DNA of 64,000 nt. It comes from Bog-473 sp963745175. Its GTDB lineage: Bacteria > Actinomycetota > Acidimicrobiia > Acidimicrobiales > RAAP-2. Of the stretch, positions 1 through 9,000 are shown in pieces. The notes below the pieces were generated by a model. The model was not told the DNA's origin, did no database searches, and saw nothing but the letters and a program-made list of their open reading frames with translations. The position numbers and the translations under genes are program-made. How positions within the stretch are numbered: position 1 is the stretch's first letter; every line of letters starts with the position of its first letter. The DNA lies in the NCBI GenBank assembly GCA_963745175.1, contig CAVUWK010000004.1:62001-126000 (forward strand), written 5' to 3'.

Positions 1-465
1 CGCCGGTTCCCGAACAAGGCTGATCTTCTCAACGCTGTCGTGGAGGCGGCGCACGAGCGGAACCGACAGATCGCCGAGGCGGTCCTCGCGGACGTACCCC
101 CCGGGAGTGCTGTCTTCGAATTCCTGCGGCGTTGCATCGCGTTCCCCAGCTGTTGGCGTGCGACGATCTCGGCCCCGCCATGGCGCTCGAGCGGGACGGG
201 ACTCGAGATGTTGGCCCCACTCCTCGAGGAGATCCTCGACCGGAGCAAGCAGGCGGGGACCGTCCGACCGGACATCGAGGTGTCCGACCTCGTCATGGTC
301 CTCATGTCGGTGCGGTCCATCGCGGACCTCTGCGACACCAAGTCCTCCAAGCCGTCCGTGCGTTTCCTGGAGCTCCTGCTCGACGGCTTGCGTCCCGGCC
401 ACGAACCCGGGGAGCACGACCCACTGACCATCGCGCAGCTCGACCGGATTCTGCGCCAGCGCTGA
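1..465 (+). CDS. TetR family transcriptional regulator, 5' end outside window
   Basis: An open frame runs in from base 1 (RRFPNKADLLNAVVEAA...) to a stop at 465, giving about 154 residues. The first residues match the end of a TetR helix-turn-helix domain (the usual Y/F-x-H/R-F-x-N/S-K-x-x-L signature); the rest is an all-helical ligand-binding domain. The DNA-binding helices lie upstream of the window, so an internal ATG at 40 is not the true start. Ligand and targets are unknown. The next gene (495-968) faces it tail to tail. Family assignment is good; function cannot be said. Confidence 0.75.
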   Translation, partial: RRFPNKADLLNAVVEAAHERNRQIAEAVLADVPPGSAVFEFLRRCIAFPSCWRATISAPPWRSSGTGLEMLAPLLEEILDRSKQAGTVRPDIEVSDLVMVLMSVRSIADLCDTKSSKPSVRFLELLLDGLRPGHEPGEHDPLTIAQLDRILRQR

Positions 466-494
466 CGGCCCTCGCCGGGCCTGTCGCGTTGTGT

Positions 495-968
495 TCAGCC
501 GAACGAGTCGAATGCGGCCAGCACGGCGGTCAGCTCCTTGCGGAGCTGCTCGACCGGAGCGGACTGGTAGAGCGGTCCCGTCCCGTCGGCCAGCAGGGTC
601 CGGACACGTGCCAGCCCTCGCACGTCGACAGGCCCGGTCGCAAGAAGGCGACTGACCACGGCAGCGAACTCGGTGCGCGCCTGGTGCACGGCGGGGCGGC
701 AGACCGGCGCCTTGAGGCGGCGTGGGGTCGGCGTGTCGGAAGCGGCGACGATCCGCGTGAGGCTGCGCGCCAGGACACGCCTCTCGGCGGGTTCACACAG
801 GCGTCCGGCATGGAGGGCGAGCGCGACGCTCGATTCCGGGGATGCCCCGGCCGCCAGCTCGTGATCGAGAGCGGACGCTCGCACCCGCACCATCACTCGG
901 TGCCGCCAGCGCACGCGACGGAGGCCGAGACCGGAACGTTCTTCGAGCACCACGACCGACTGCGTCAC
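495..968 (-). CDS. Conserved hypothetical actinobacterial protein, 157 aa
   Basis: The frame starts at a GTG (968) and encodes a basic, mostly helical 157-residue protein. It has no signal peptide or membrane segment. The central motif LDHELAAGASPESSVALALHAGRL resembles a small family seen in actinobacteria whose function I do not know. It is transcribed divergently from the CGNR zinc-finger gene across about 95 bases that hold a strong palindrome (984-1012), so the two may be controlled together. The wobble-position GC pattern follows this frame better than the overlapping ones. It could be a DNA-binding accessory protein, but no motif proves that. Confidence 0.55.
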   Translation of the reverse strand: MTQSVVVLEERSGLGLRRVRWRHRVMVRVRASALDHELAAGASPESSVALALHAGRLCEPAERRVLARSLTRIVAASDTPTPRRLKAPVCRPAVHQARTEFAAVVSRLLATGPVDVRGLARVRTLLADGTGPLYQSAPVEQLRKELTAVLAAFDSFG

Positions 969-983
969 CTTGTCACTCCACTC

Positions 984-1012
984 GTGACCACCAAAACCAT
1001 TATGGTCGTCAC
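984..1012. promoter_or_regulatory. 29-bp imperfect palindrome, likely operator of a divergent pair
   Basis: The arms GTGACCACCA and TGGTCGTCAC are separated by nine bases; nine of the ten positions pair. The site begins 16 bases upstream of the leftward GTG (968) and ends about 40 bases before the TAGCAT box of the rightward CGNR gene. That placement fits a dimeric repressor acting on both promoters. The truncated TetR protein or the CGNR protein itself are possible binders, which is inference only. Confidence 0.5.
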
Positions 1013-1051
1013 ACCAAGACCAGTCAACCCCATTTACCGGTCACCCTCGGC

Positions 1052-1057
1052 TAGCAT
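1052..1057 (+). promoter_or_regulatory. -10 hexamer TAGCAT for a leaderless CGNR mRNA
   Basis: TAGCAT lies exactly six bases before the ATG at 1064. That spacing would put transcription start on the A of the start codon. No convincing -35 is visible. The same GCTAGCATGG string occurs before the SAM riboswitch near 51430. Confidence 0.4.
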
Positions 1058-1063
1058 GGTGTG

Positions 1064-1657
1064 ATGACACTCCCCACTTGGGTTCCCGAGGTGGAGACCA
1101 AGCCCGCGCCCATGCCGCTCCTGGTGGTGCAGTCGTTCGTGAACACCTGGGAGGGCGACTCGGGGTTGGACCTGCTGGCGGATCCCGTCGCGGGCCCGCG
1201 GTGGCTCGAGGAGGCCGGGCTGGCGTGCGGGCCGGACGTCGATCTGGCCCAGGCGCGCGAGGTCAGGGAGAACGTCCGCGCGCTGCTCGTCCAGAACAGT
1301 GGCGGCCCGGCGCCGGTGCCCGGTGACCTGCGTGCGCTGCGCGCACTCGCCGATCGGGCCCACCTGCGCGCGGTCGTCCTCGACGGCGGCGATGTGGACC
1401 TGCGGCCTGACGAGGGCAAGTTGCCGTCAATGGTGGCCACGCTTCTCCTCATCATCCGGGACGCTCAGCGCGACGGGACGTGGGGGCGCCTGAAGGCATG
1501 CCGCAATTCGGACTGCCGATGGGCCTACTACGACCGCTCCCACGCGGGTCGGGGAGCGTGGTGCGACATGGCGGTCTGTGGCAACCGGATCAAGAACCGC
1601 AACCTCCGGTCCCGGCGTTCAGCGGACGGCCGCCTCGCCAGCACGTCGAGCGGGTGA
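1064..1657 (+). CDS. CGNR zinc-finger (ABATE-like) putative transcriptional regulator
   Basis: The protein has an N-terminal helical domain beginning with a segment on family size and position (SFVNTWEGDSGLDLLADP) and ends with the CGNR zinc finger: ACRNSDC, about 17 residues, WCDMAVCGNR, giving four cysteines at roughly residues 148-176. This two-domain arrangement is the ABATE plus CGNR family, thought to be stress-related DNA-binding regulators in actinobacteria. ATG 1064 is chosen over GTG 1061 because TAGCAT sits six bases upstream, the leaderless spacing. The divergent palindrome upstream suggests autoregulation, which is inferred. Confidence 0.75.
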   Translation: MTLPTWVPEVETKPAPMPLLVVQSFVNTWEGDSGLDLLADPVAGPRWLEEAGLACGPDVDLAQAREVRENVRALLVQNSGGPAPVPGDLRALRALADRAHLRAVVLDGGDVDLRPDEGKLPSMVATLLLIIRDAQRDGTWGRLKACRNSDCRWAYYDRSHAGRGAWCDMAVCGNRIKNRNLRSRRSADGRLASTSSG

Positions 1658-1907
1658 CGATGGGCGCACATCCAGGAATGGGTTGAGGACGACTCGGAAG
1701 GCGCCAGCGGGACGTCGAGGACGTCTCAGCCGAATTTGTCACTGGTCCGTCACCGGGCGTTCGCGAGACGTTCACCATCGGATGTCGATCGCCATCGTTC
1801 GTTTGTAAGGTCTCCGAGCGCCGCAAGGACTCTTTCTATGGTCGGCGAACGCGGGCAAGAGCTGGAGGCGAGGAGGAGGGCATGGCAGGCCGACCGATGC
1901 ACCCCTG
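1658..1907 (+). other. Intergenic stretch with a possible 8-codon leader ORF (1882-1908)
   Basis: No gene is convincing here. The notable feature is AGGAGGAGG at 1871-1879 followed by ATG at 1882, which opens an eight-codon frame (MAGRPMHP). Its TGA (1906-1908) shares its A with the ATG of the next gene. This is either a coupled leader peptide or the true N-terminus of the downstream protein cut off by a one-base error of the kind common in this window. Confidence 0.3.
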
Positions 1908-2831
1908 ATGCGGCCGATCCGTTCACTCTGGTCGTCGATCACGGCTGGCGACGTGGTCGTCTGGCCCGCTGTGGTCGCCGCGCTGATCGTGGGGGTCGCG
2001 TCGTTCCTCGTCGGATCGAACAGGGGCGATATCCGTGTGGACGTCGCGATGGCCAGCATGGCGGCATTCCTGTTCGGGGTCCTGCTCGCGTTCACCATCG
2101 TGCGCACGCGTGAACGTCTCGCCCTGATCCAGAATCTGTTGGCGAAGGGCGACTCGTCGCTCCTCTCGATTCACCAGTTGGTGTCGGTCTTCGGCGATGA
2201 GGATCGCGACCGCATCCGCGCTCTCGTCGACCGCCACCTCACCGACCAAATCGACTACCGACTCGTGGACTACCACCTGGCCACACCGTCCCACCTGGCT
2301 CTCACCGACGCCGTCTACGCCCTCGACCCCGAAGGAGCCCAGCGAGAGGCGGTCTACAAGGAGCTGGTCGCCTTGTGTATCAGCATGAGCCTCGACCGCT
2401 CCCTCATCGAGGCGGCGACTGGACAGGCACTCTCTCCGATCGAATGGAGCGGCCTGCTCCTGCTCCTCCTTCTTCTGGTCGGGTTGATCGCCGTCCTGCC
2501 CGGCGGCACTGTGCTCGGCGCCCTGGTCGTCGGCGTGCTGGCGGGAACGCTCGTCACCTTCATGATCCTCCTGCGCAAACTGGATCGACTGCGTTGGCAC
2601 GAGAAGGTCACCATCTGGGAGCCGACTGAGCGGCTCTTCCGGAGCATGGGCCACAACCCCTACGTGCCACGCGAGGTCATTGAGACCGGCCGCTTCACGC
2701 CGACCGGCACCGTGCGGGTCGTGGACTACCCGGACCCGTACCCGATCCGCGCCACCAAGATCGTCAAAGTCGAGGAATTCGACGGGAAGATGGGCGTACT
2801 CGTCGGGTCGTCCGCGCGATCAGGTTCCTGA
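1908..2831 (+). CDS. Integral membrane protein, DUF4239/bestrophin-like
   Basis: The 307-residue protein has four clear hydrophobic segments in two hairpins, at about residues 15-36, 46-65, 179-200 and 202-223. Between the hairpins is a soluble helical region of about 110 residues, and a soluble tail follows the last one. The 2+2 layout with a long middle domain resembles DUF4239, a bestrophin-like group, though I see no decisive motif. The ATG at 1908 lacks its own Shine-Dalgarno sequence and overlaps the stop of a tiny upstream frame. A strong leader and secretion gene follow after about 185 bases. Membrane location is certain; channel function is speculative. Confidence 0.6.
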   Translation: MRPIRSLWSSITAGDVVVWPAVVAALIVGVASFLVGSNRGDIRVDVAMASMAAFLFGVLLAFTIVRTRERLALIQNLLAKGDSSLLSIHQLVSVFGDEDRDRIRALVDRHLTDQIDYRLVDYHLATPSHLALTDAVYALDPEGAQREAVYKELVALCISMSLDRSLIEAATGQALSPIEWSGLLLLLLLLVGLIAVLPGGTVLGALVVGVLAGTLVTFMILLRKLDRLRWHEKVTIWEPTERLFRSMGHNPYVPREVIETGRFTPTGTVRVVDYPDPYPIRATKIVKVEEFDGKMGVLVGSSARSGS

Positions 2832-2850
2832 ACCGTTTCGTGGTATAGGC

Positions 2851-2950
2851 GCGGGGATCTTGCTAAATAGAGCCGAAAGGCGGATTGCAACGGAGCGGAA
2901 ACGCCGTTATCCTCCGGGTTCAGGCGGTAGGAGAGGGTTTATCAGGGCGC
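2851..2950 (+). ncRNA. Structured 5' leader, weakly c-di-GMP-I (GEMM)-like
   Basis: The leader of the secreted repeat protein contains two GAAA-capped hairpins: GCC-GAAA-GGC at 2872-2881 and AACG(GA)GCG-GAAA-CGCCGTT at 2889-2908. Between them is GGATTGCAACGG. GGTAGGAGAGGGTTTATC follows at 2926-2943, and GCGC at both ends could close the element. This order resembles the c-di-GMP-I riboswitch (tetraloop hairpin, GACGCAAAGCC, then GGTAGGTAGC..GGGTTACC), a class often found before adhesins. Several consensus positions differ, so this is a structured-leader call with a tentative class. Confidence 0.3.
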
Positions 2951-3017
2951 TGCCTCGGCGCACGGCTTCGGGCGGATTTGGGGGTTGTTGGCTGCTGCCC
3001 AAAGGAGGACATCCGTT

Positions 3018-6000
3018 ATGAAGTTCACTGCGAAGCGCATGCTGGTCGCTGGGGCCATAGGACTCGCTGCGATCGCGGCCCCGATCTCGGCGTCCGTGCT
3101 GTCCGGAGCGCCGTCCGGAGCTGCCAAACCCCCTCCGACATCCTCATCGACGCCGACTACGGCGGACACCATCCTCTACGCCGAGGGGAAGGGCAGCAGC
3201 GGCAGCTTCATCGAGTACGTCCCCGGCAACGGATCGACACCGACAACCGAATCCGTCACGGCGGGCGGCGGCTGTAGCTCGCCCAACATCAGCGGTGTGC
3301 CTCTCCTGAACCTGACCGCGCTCTTGTACTCCAGCGACACATACGCGGGAGGAACGACCAGTCCCGCCATCGTCGGCGCCTTCCAGGGGCGTACCGGTGT
3401 CTGCGCCATCACGCCCGACTGGGCCATCAACAACGGTGGCACCTCGGGTGCTGAGAGTCTCGACTTCGGGATCGGCACCAACAGTCTCGTGGCCGGCCGG
3501 GACTTCTCCGACGCCCAACTCGTCCTGGAGGAGGAGAGCGGCTCGAAGGTCCAAGTCGAGCTCGTGGAGTCCCTGGGCGGCACGCAGGTTGCGACGCAAC
3601 TGTGCAACTTCGGGAGTAACACGACCATCACGGCGGACACCTCCGCTCCATCCGGCGGAGCGTGCACCCCGAACACAGGGACGACGGGCGGTTCGTTCGA
3701 CAAGGTCGAGGTCCGTGTCCTGACCCTCAACACCGAGGTGTCGGTTGTGGGGCCGACGTCGACCTTCACCCTCGGTGGCGCCCCGGCGCTGTCCGTGACC
3801 AAGACGTTCAGCACCAACAACCCCGGCAACGCGACCACCTACTCGCAGGTCGGCCAGGTGATCACGTACGGCTTCTCGGTGAAGAACACCGGCACGGTCA
3901 CGCTGAACACGGTCACGCTGACCGATCCGACACTCGCCTCGTTCGCGGTGACGTGCGGTGGGAACCTCGCCCCGAACACGAGTGAGACCTGCACGGGCAC
4001 CGGTAACACGCACACAGTCACCCAGCCCGACCTCGACGCGGGATCGGTCAGCAACACGGTCACGGCGACGGCGACCTCGTCTTCCGGCGCGCCCACACCC
4101 GCGACCTCGACGGTCGTCGCGAGCGCCGCCCAGAGCGCTGCACTCTCGGTGACCAAGACGTTCAGCACCAACAACCCCGGCAACGCCACCACCTACTCGC
4201 AGGCCGGCCAGGTGATCACGTACGGCTTCTCGGTGAAGAACACCGGCAACGTCACGCTGAACACGGTCACGCTGACCGATTCGACACTCACCTCGTTCGC
4301 GGTGACGTGCGCTCCGAATCTCGCCCCGGGTCTCAGTGAGACCTGCACGGGCACGGGCAACACGTACACGATCGTCCAGACCGATCTCGACAACGGATCG
4401 GTCAGCAACACCGTGACGGCCAAGGCCACCTCGCCGGCCGGCGCGCCCACGGCGGCCACCTCGACCGTCGTCACGAAGGCCGCCCAGAGCGCTGCGCTCT
4501 CGGTGACCAAGACGTTCAGCACCAACAACCCCGGCAACGCGACCACCTACTCGCAGGCCGGCCAGGTGATCACGTACGGCTTCTCGGTGAAGAACACCGG
4601 CAACGTCACGCTGAACACGGTCACTCTGACCGATCCCACCCTCACCTCGTTCGCGGTGACGTGCGGTCCAAATCTTGCCCCGAACACGAGTGAGACCTGC
4701 ACGGGCGCGGGCAACACGTACACGATCGTCCAGACCGACCTCGACCATGGATCGGTCAGCAACACAGTGACGGCCAAGGCCACCTCGTCGGCCGGCGCGC
4801 CCACTCCGGCGACCTCGACGGTCGTCACGAGCGCCGCCCAGAGCGCTGCACTCACGGTGACCAAGACGTTCAGCACCAACAACCCCGGCGACGCGACCAC
4901 CTACTCGCACGTCAGCCAGGTGATCACGTACGGCTTCTCGGTGAAGAACACCGGCAACGTCACGCTGAACACGGTCACGCTGACCGATTCGACGCTCAGC
5001 TCGTTCGCGGTTACTTGCGGTGGGAACCTCGCCCCGAACACGAGTGAGACCTGCACGGGCACGGGCAACACGTACACGATCGCCCAGTCCGACCTCGACA
5101 ATGGATCGGTCAGCAATACCGTGACGGCCAAGGCCACCTCGTCGGCCGGCGCGCCCACGGCGACCTCGACGGTCGTGACGAACGCCGTCCAGTCCCCGCA
5201 GCTGATGCTGGTCAAGACCGACAACCTGAATGGCGCCACATACACCGCCCCCGGCCAGGTCATCACCTACACCCTGATGGCCACCAACTCCGGGAACATC
5301 ACGTTGCACAACGTGATGGTGTCCGACAACCCTGTGCTTGACGGGTTTTCCTGCGGCACCTTCGTCCAGGGCGCCAACCTTGCCCCCGGGGCGTCGGTCA
5401 CCTGCATGGGTTCTCACACGGTCACGCTGGACGACTTGAGTAACGGTTCGATCACCGACACGGCATCGGCCACCAGCACCGAAACCGGTGGCACTACCAA
5501 CCCCGTTACAGCCGGCGACACCGACCAAGCCAACGAGACCCAGATCTGCGGAGGCAACACGATCAGCACCAGCGGTTCGGACGGGGCCAACACCGACGGC
5601 ACGGTGACGGCCAGCATCCACTTGGTGAGTGTGCCGAACACGGCCGACTGCAAGAACTACTCGTACTTCAATGCCAGTGCCACTGCCACCACCGGCGGCG
5701 ACCAGGTCGACCAGGTGACGTTCTTGTCCCAGCAGGCCACCGGCGCCCACGTGACCGCCACCTTCGTCTGGGGCAACGTGGCGCTCTGCGATCCGAACGC
5801 TCCGGGGGACTTGACGGGCGCCAACCCCTGCCCGGTCACCATGGTGGACTTCGGAAGTGGTCTGCAGCCCCAGACGTTCTGCGCCGCCGCTGACCCCAAC
5901 GCCGTCACGACGCCGCCGTGGTGTACGACGAGCCGCACCTACACGAACGAGGTCGTGGACGGTGTCCCCGTCACCCAGATCACCGAAACGTGGGACGGCT

Positions 6001-6029
6001 ATGGGGACATCGGATTCCATTTCCACTGA
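3018..6029 (+). CDS. Large secreted protein with DUF11-type (conserved repeat) domains
   Basis: The start is ATG 3018, placed nine bases after AAAGGAGGA (3001-3009); an in-frame upstream TTG is not needed. Residues 1-30 form a signal peptide (basic MKFTAKR, hydrophobic core, AxA-like sites). An N-terminal domain to about residue 255 follows. Then come four nearly identical 118-residue DUF11-like beta-sandwich repeats (ALSVTKTFSTNNPGNATTY...), a fifth divergent one, and a Cys-containing C-terminal domain ending GDIGFHFH. Each repeat keeps two cysteines (VTC, ETC), probably a disulfide. There is no LPXTG or C-terminal membrane anchor, so it is probably released or loosely attached. An adhesin or surface-filament role is inferred from repeat type. 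Confidence 0.8.
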   Translation: MKFTAKRMLVAGAIGLAAIAAPISASVLSGAPSGAAKPPPTSSSTPTTADTILYAEGKGSSGSFIEYVPGNGSTPTTESVTAGGGCSSPNISGVPLLNLTALLYSSDTYAGGTTSPAIVGAFQGRTGVCAITPDWAINNGGTSGAESLDFGIGTNSLVAGRDFSDAQLVLEEESGSKVQVELVESLGGTQVATQLCNFGSNTTITADTSAPSGGACTPNTGTTGGSFDKVEVRVLTLNTEVSVVGPTSTFTLGGAPALSVTKTFSTNNPGNATTYSQVGQVITYGFSVKNTGTVTLNTVTLTDPTLASFAVTCGGNLAPNTSETCTGTGNTHTVTQPDLDAGSVSNTVTATATSSSGAPTPATSTVVASAAQSAALSVTKTFSTNNPGNATTYSQAGQVITYGFSVKNTGNVTLNTVTLTDSTLTSFAVTCAPNLAPGLSETCTGTGNTYTIVQTDLDNGSVSNTVTAKATSPAGAPTAATSTVVTKAAQSAALSVTKTFSTNNPGNATTYSQAGQVITYGFSVKNTGNVTLNTVTLTDPTLTSFAVTCGPNLAPNTSETCTGAGNTYTIVQTDLDHGSVSNTVTAKATSSAGAPTPATSTVVTSAAQSAALTVTKTFSTNNPGDATTYSHVSQVITYGFSVKNTGNVTLNTVTLTDSTLSSFAVTCGGNLAPNTSETCTGTGNTYTIAQSDLDNGSVSNTVTAKATSSAGAPTATSTVVTNAVQSPQLMLVKTDNLNGATYTAPGQVITYTLMATNSGNITLHNVMVSDNPVLDGFSCGTFVQGANLAPGASVTCMGSHTVTLDDLSNGSITDTASATSTETGGTTNPVTAGDTDQANETQICGGNTISTSGSDGANTDGTVTASIHLVSVPNTADCKNYSYFNASATATTGGDQVDQVTFLSQQATGAHVTATFVWGNVALCDPNAPGDLTGANPCPVTMVDFGSGLQPQTFCAAADPNAVTTPPWCTTSRTYTNEVVDGVPVTQITETWDGYGDIGFHFH
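3786..5198 (+). repeat. Four in-frame tandem 354-bp repeats inside the secreted protein gene
   Basis: Units begin at about 3786, 4140, 4494 and 4848; the fourth is one codon shorter. Long stretches, such as the segment encoding KTFSTNNPGNATTYSQ through YGFSVKNTG, are almost identical at the DNA level, including third codon positions. That points to recent duplication or gene conversion. A fifth, strongly diverged unit follows from 5199. Copy number could be collapsed or expanded in assembly. Confidence 0.9.
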
Positions 6030-6045
6030 CCCCCAAGGGTGACCG

Positions 6046-9000
6046 TCAGCGCTCGGGCAGGACCACGAGGTTGATGACCCCCAAGTCACGGGCGAGGGTG
6101 TCGGCCTCCTCGCTCCGGCGCCGCTGATCGAGGCGGTCGGCCAGGGTCAGGAGCACCAGCAGGTCGAAGGACGCCCCGAGTGCCCGGGCCCGGTCCGTGG
6201 CGGCCCCGAGCAGGGCGCGGGCACGCTCGCGTGATCGGCCGGCCTCGAGGGTCACCTCGACCCGGTCGATCATCGCGCTCGATGGGCGTCTCGCCGATCG
6301 TGTGCTCCAGCTGGCGCGCCGCTGCGAGCGCCTCCGACGCCGCTCGCGTCCGGCCGGCGAAGACGCAGATCTCGGCCAAGCGGGTTCGCGCCTCGAGCAG
6401 TCCCATCCGGCTGCCTGCTTTGTCATAGGTCGCCGCGGCCTCCTCGACGAGCTCGATGCCGTCTTCGAGGTTGCCCGACAGGGCCCGGGCCCGTCCGAGA
6501 TGCAGCATCGCCCCTGCTGCCGCCCACGCGAAGCCGAACGACTCCAGTGTCCGCAGGGCCGGAGGGAGGATGTCGGCGGCTTCGGCCAGGCGACCCTGGG
6601 TCACGTAGATCTCCCCGAGGTTCGTCCGGGAGATGGCCGCCCCCGCCAGGTACCCTGCCGCGGTGGCCGCGTCGGCCGCCCGGAGGAAGTAGTCGGTCGC
6701 TTCCTCCCACTTTGACTCGAAGTAGGACACTCCGCCGAGGTTGCCCAGGGTGATGGCCACGCGTACCCGGTCGCCGAGTCGTTCGTAGATCTCCAGCACG
6801 CGCTGCATGTGGGTGGCCCTCTCCGCCTGTCCGAGCTGGACGGCGGACGCGTCGAACACCCCCAACGACATGGCCAGGGCGTTCTCCTCACCCGTCGTCT
6901 CCGCCAATGCGCTGGCCGACTCGGCGAGCCGCATGGCCTCGGCCAGGCGACCCTGAAGCGCTCGGGTCGACGCCTCCCGCGCCAGCAGCTTCGCCCGGAT
7001 CCGCAAGACGTCGGTGCCCGGCGCGTCCACCCCGTCGATGAGGGTGCGTCCGGAACGGAGCTGGCGGATCGCCGCCGTTGACCGACCCTGGAACTCGCCC
7101 AGGACCTCCCCGAGCCGCTCGGCGAGGCGGGCCCGCTCGACCGGATCGTCTCGCGCCGCCGCGCCGGCACGACGGAAGGCAGCTTCGGCGCGGTTGTAGA
7201 GCCCCGCCTCGATCAAGGTCTCACCCAATTCGGCGAGGAGGGCGGCGACCACCTGGGGCTCGACCGTCCCCAGCCTTTGCGCCGCCACCAACGCGCGCTC
7301 CAGGTGAACGGTTGCCTCACTGGGGGCGTAGGCCGCCTGGGCGGTTCGAGCTGCCAGGGGCGCGTAGTGCCATGCCCGCTCCCAGTTCTTGGCCTCAATG
7401 AAGTGGTACGACAGGACTGTGGCCACCTCGTCGGTGTCTGCCGTCGACCGCTCGATGGCTTGCCCGGCGCGGAGGTGCAAGGCGAGACGGCTGCGAAAGG
7501 GGAGACTCTGATAAGCGGCTTCCTGAAGCATGGCGTGCCGGAACGTGAGCCTTCCATCGGCCCCGTCGACGAGGAGTCCCTCGAGGTCGCGCAGGGGGTC
7601 GAGGGCCACCTCGGCAATCTCGTCCTCCAGGATGAGTTGAAGCAGCCCCGTCTCGAAGGAGCGACCGAGAACCGACGCCAGCCGGAGCACCCGGCGTGCC
7701 AAGACGGGAAGTGAGTCGATCTCCCGCATGGCGATGGCGTCCAACGAGTCGGGAAGCGCGTCGACGTCGGTCGAGCGCACGATACGGAGGAGCTCCCCGA
7801 GGAAGAGGGGGTTCCCGTCGGCGCGGCGCACGATGCCGTCGTACTCCTCGGGCCGCAGCGGCGCATCGGAGGTGACGGCGTCGACGAGGGACCTTGCCGC
7901 TTCCTCGCTCAGCGGGTCCAGCCGGATGACGACGTCGGCGTCCGCGGCGATTCCGGCAGGATCGGGGCGTCTGGTGGCGCAGATCAGCCATGGACGTGTC
8001 TTTGCGGCGTCGGCCAGACGGGCACAGATCTCGCGAGACGACTCGTCGAACCAGTGCATGTCCTCCAACACGATCACGACCGCGCCGTCGATGGCTGCGT
8101 CCAGCAGCGTGACGAGCAGCTCTCCCACCTGGTCGCGTACGAACTCCGTGGCCACGGCGGCGCTCTCCGGGGTCACCGGCAGGGCTGCGTCGACAACGGG
8201 CGCCAGGAGGGGAAGCAGCGGGACGATGTCAGGCGCCACCGCAGCCACCGTCGCCACGAGCTGCGCTCCAGCCTCGGCCCGGTCGCCGGCGTCGATTGCG
8301 AGGGCGGCACGCAGCGGGCCTCGCAATGGCAGATACGGCACGGCTCCCCCGTTCGGCTCCCCCTGGGCCACGAAGGTCGGGACGGAGGGCAGGCTGGCGA
8401 GCAACTCGGTGACCAGCCGGCTCTTGCCCGACCCCCGCTCGCCCTCGATGACCACGGACCCAGGCCCGTTCTCGCCGGCGGTGAATGCGTCGACGAGCCG
8501 GCCGAGCTCGGGCTCCCGGCCCCGGAAGGGCAGCGCTTCGTATGAGAACGTCCGGGGGCCGGTGGCGGCGCCGACGGCATAGGCCTGCACCGGTTCCGAC
8601 TTCCCTTTGACCATGAACGGGGGCAGCGGTTCGGTCTGAAACAGCGTGCCGGCCCGGTCGAGCACGCCAGCGGTGGCCAGCACCTGGCCGGGTGATGCGG
8701 CAGCCATGAGCCGGGCCGCCAGGTTCACCGTGTCGCCCATGACGGTGAATGTGCGACGGAAGTCGGTCCCGATATCGGCGCAGAAGACGTGGCCGGTGTT
8801 CACCCCGACCCGCACCGCGAGCTCGTGACGGTGACCGGTGATGGCGGTGGCAGCCCGGAGCATCCGGCCCTCGTCGTCCTCCTGCGCGTAGGGGACGCCG
8901 GTGGTCAGGATGATCTTTCCGCCGTTGGCGTCGATGTCGGAGGCGAGGAAGGTCACTCCCTCGGCGTCGGCCTCGGCCTGGACCACACGGACCACCGCGT

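Noticed and set aside
2851..2950. c-di-AMP (ydaO) riboswitch, suggested by the presence of DisA
   Set aside because: I could not find the conserved ydaO core segments in this leader.
3784..5200. CRISPR-like regular repeats
   Set aside because: The 354-bp repeats are coding, in frame and contiguous without unique spacers.
3144..6089. A 981-residue minus-strand open frame over the secreted protein gene, plus four 117-residue minus frames
   Set aside because: They are antisense shadows produced by the biased codon use and the 354-bp repeat; none has a Shine-Dalgarno sequence or a recognisable domain, while the plus frame has a signal peptide and known repeats.
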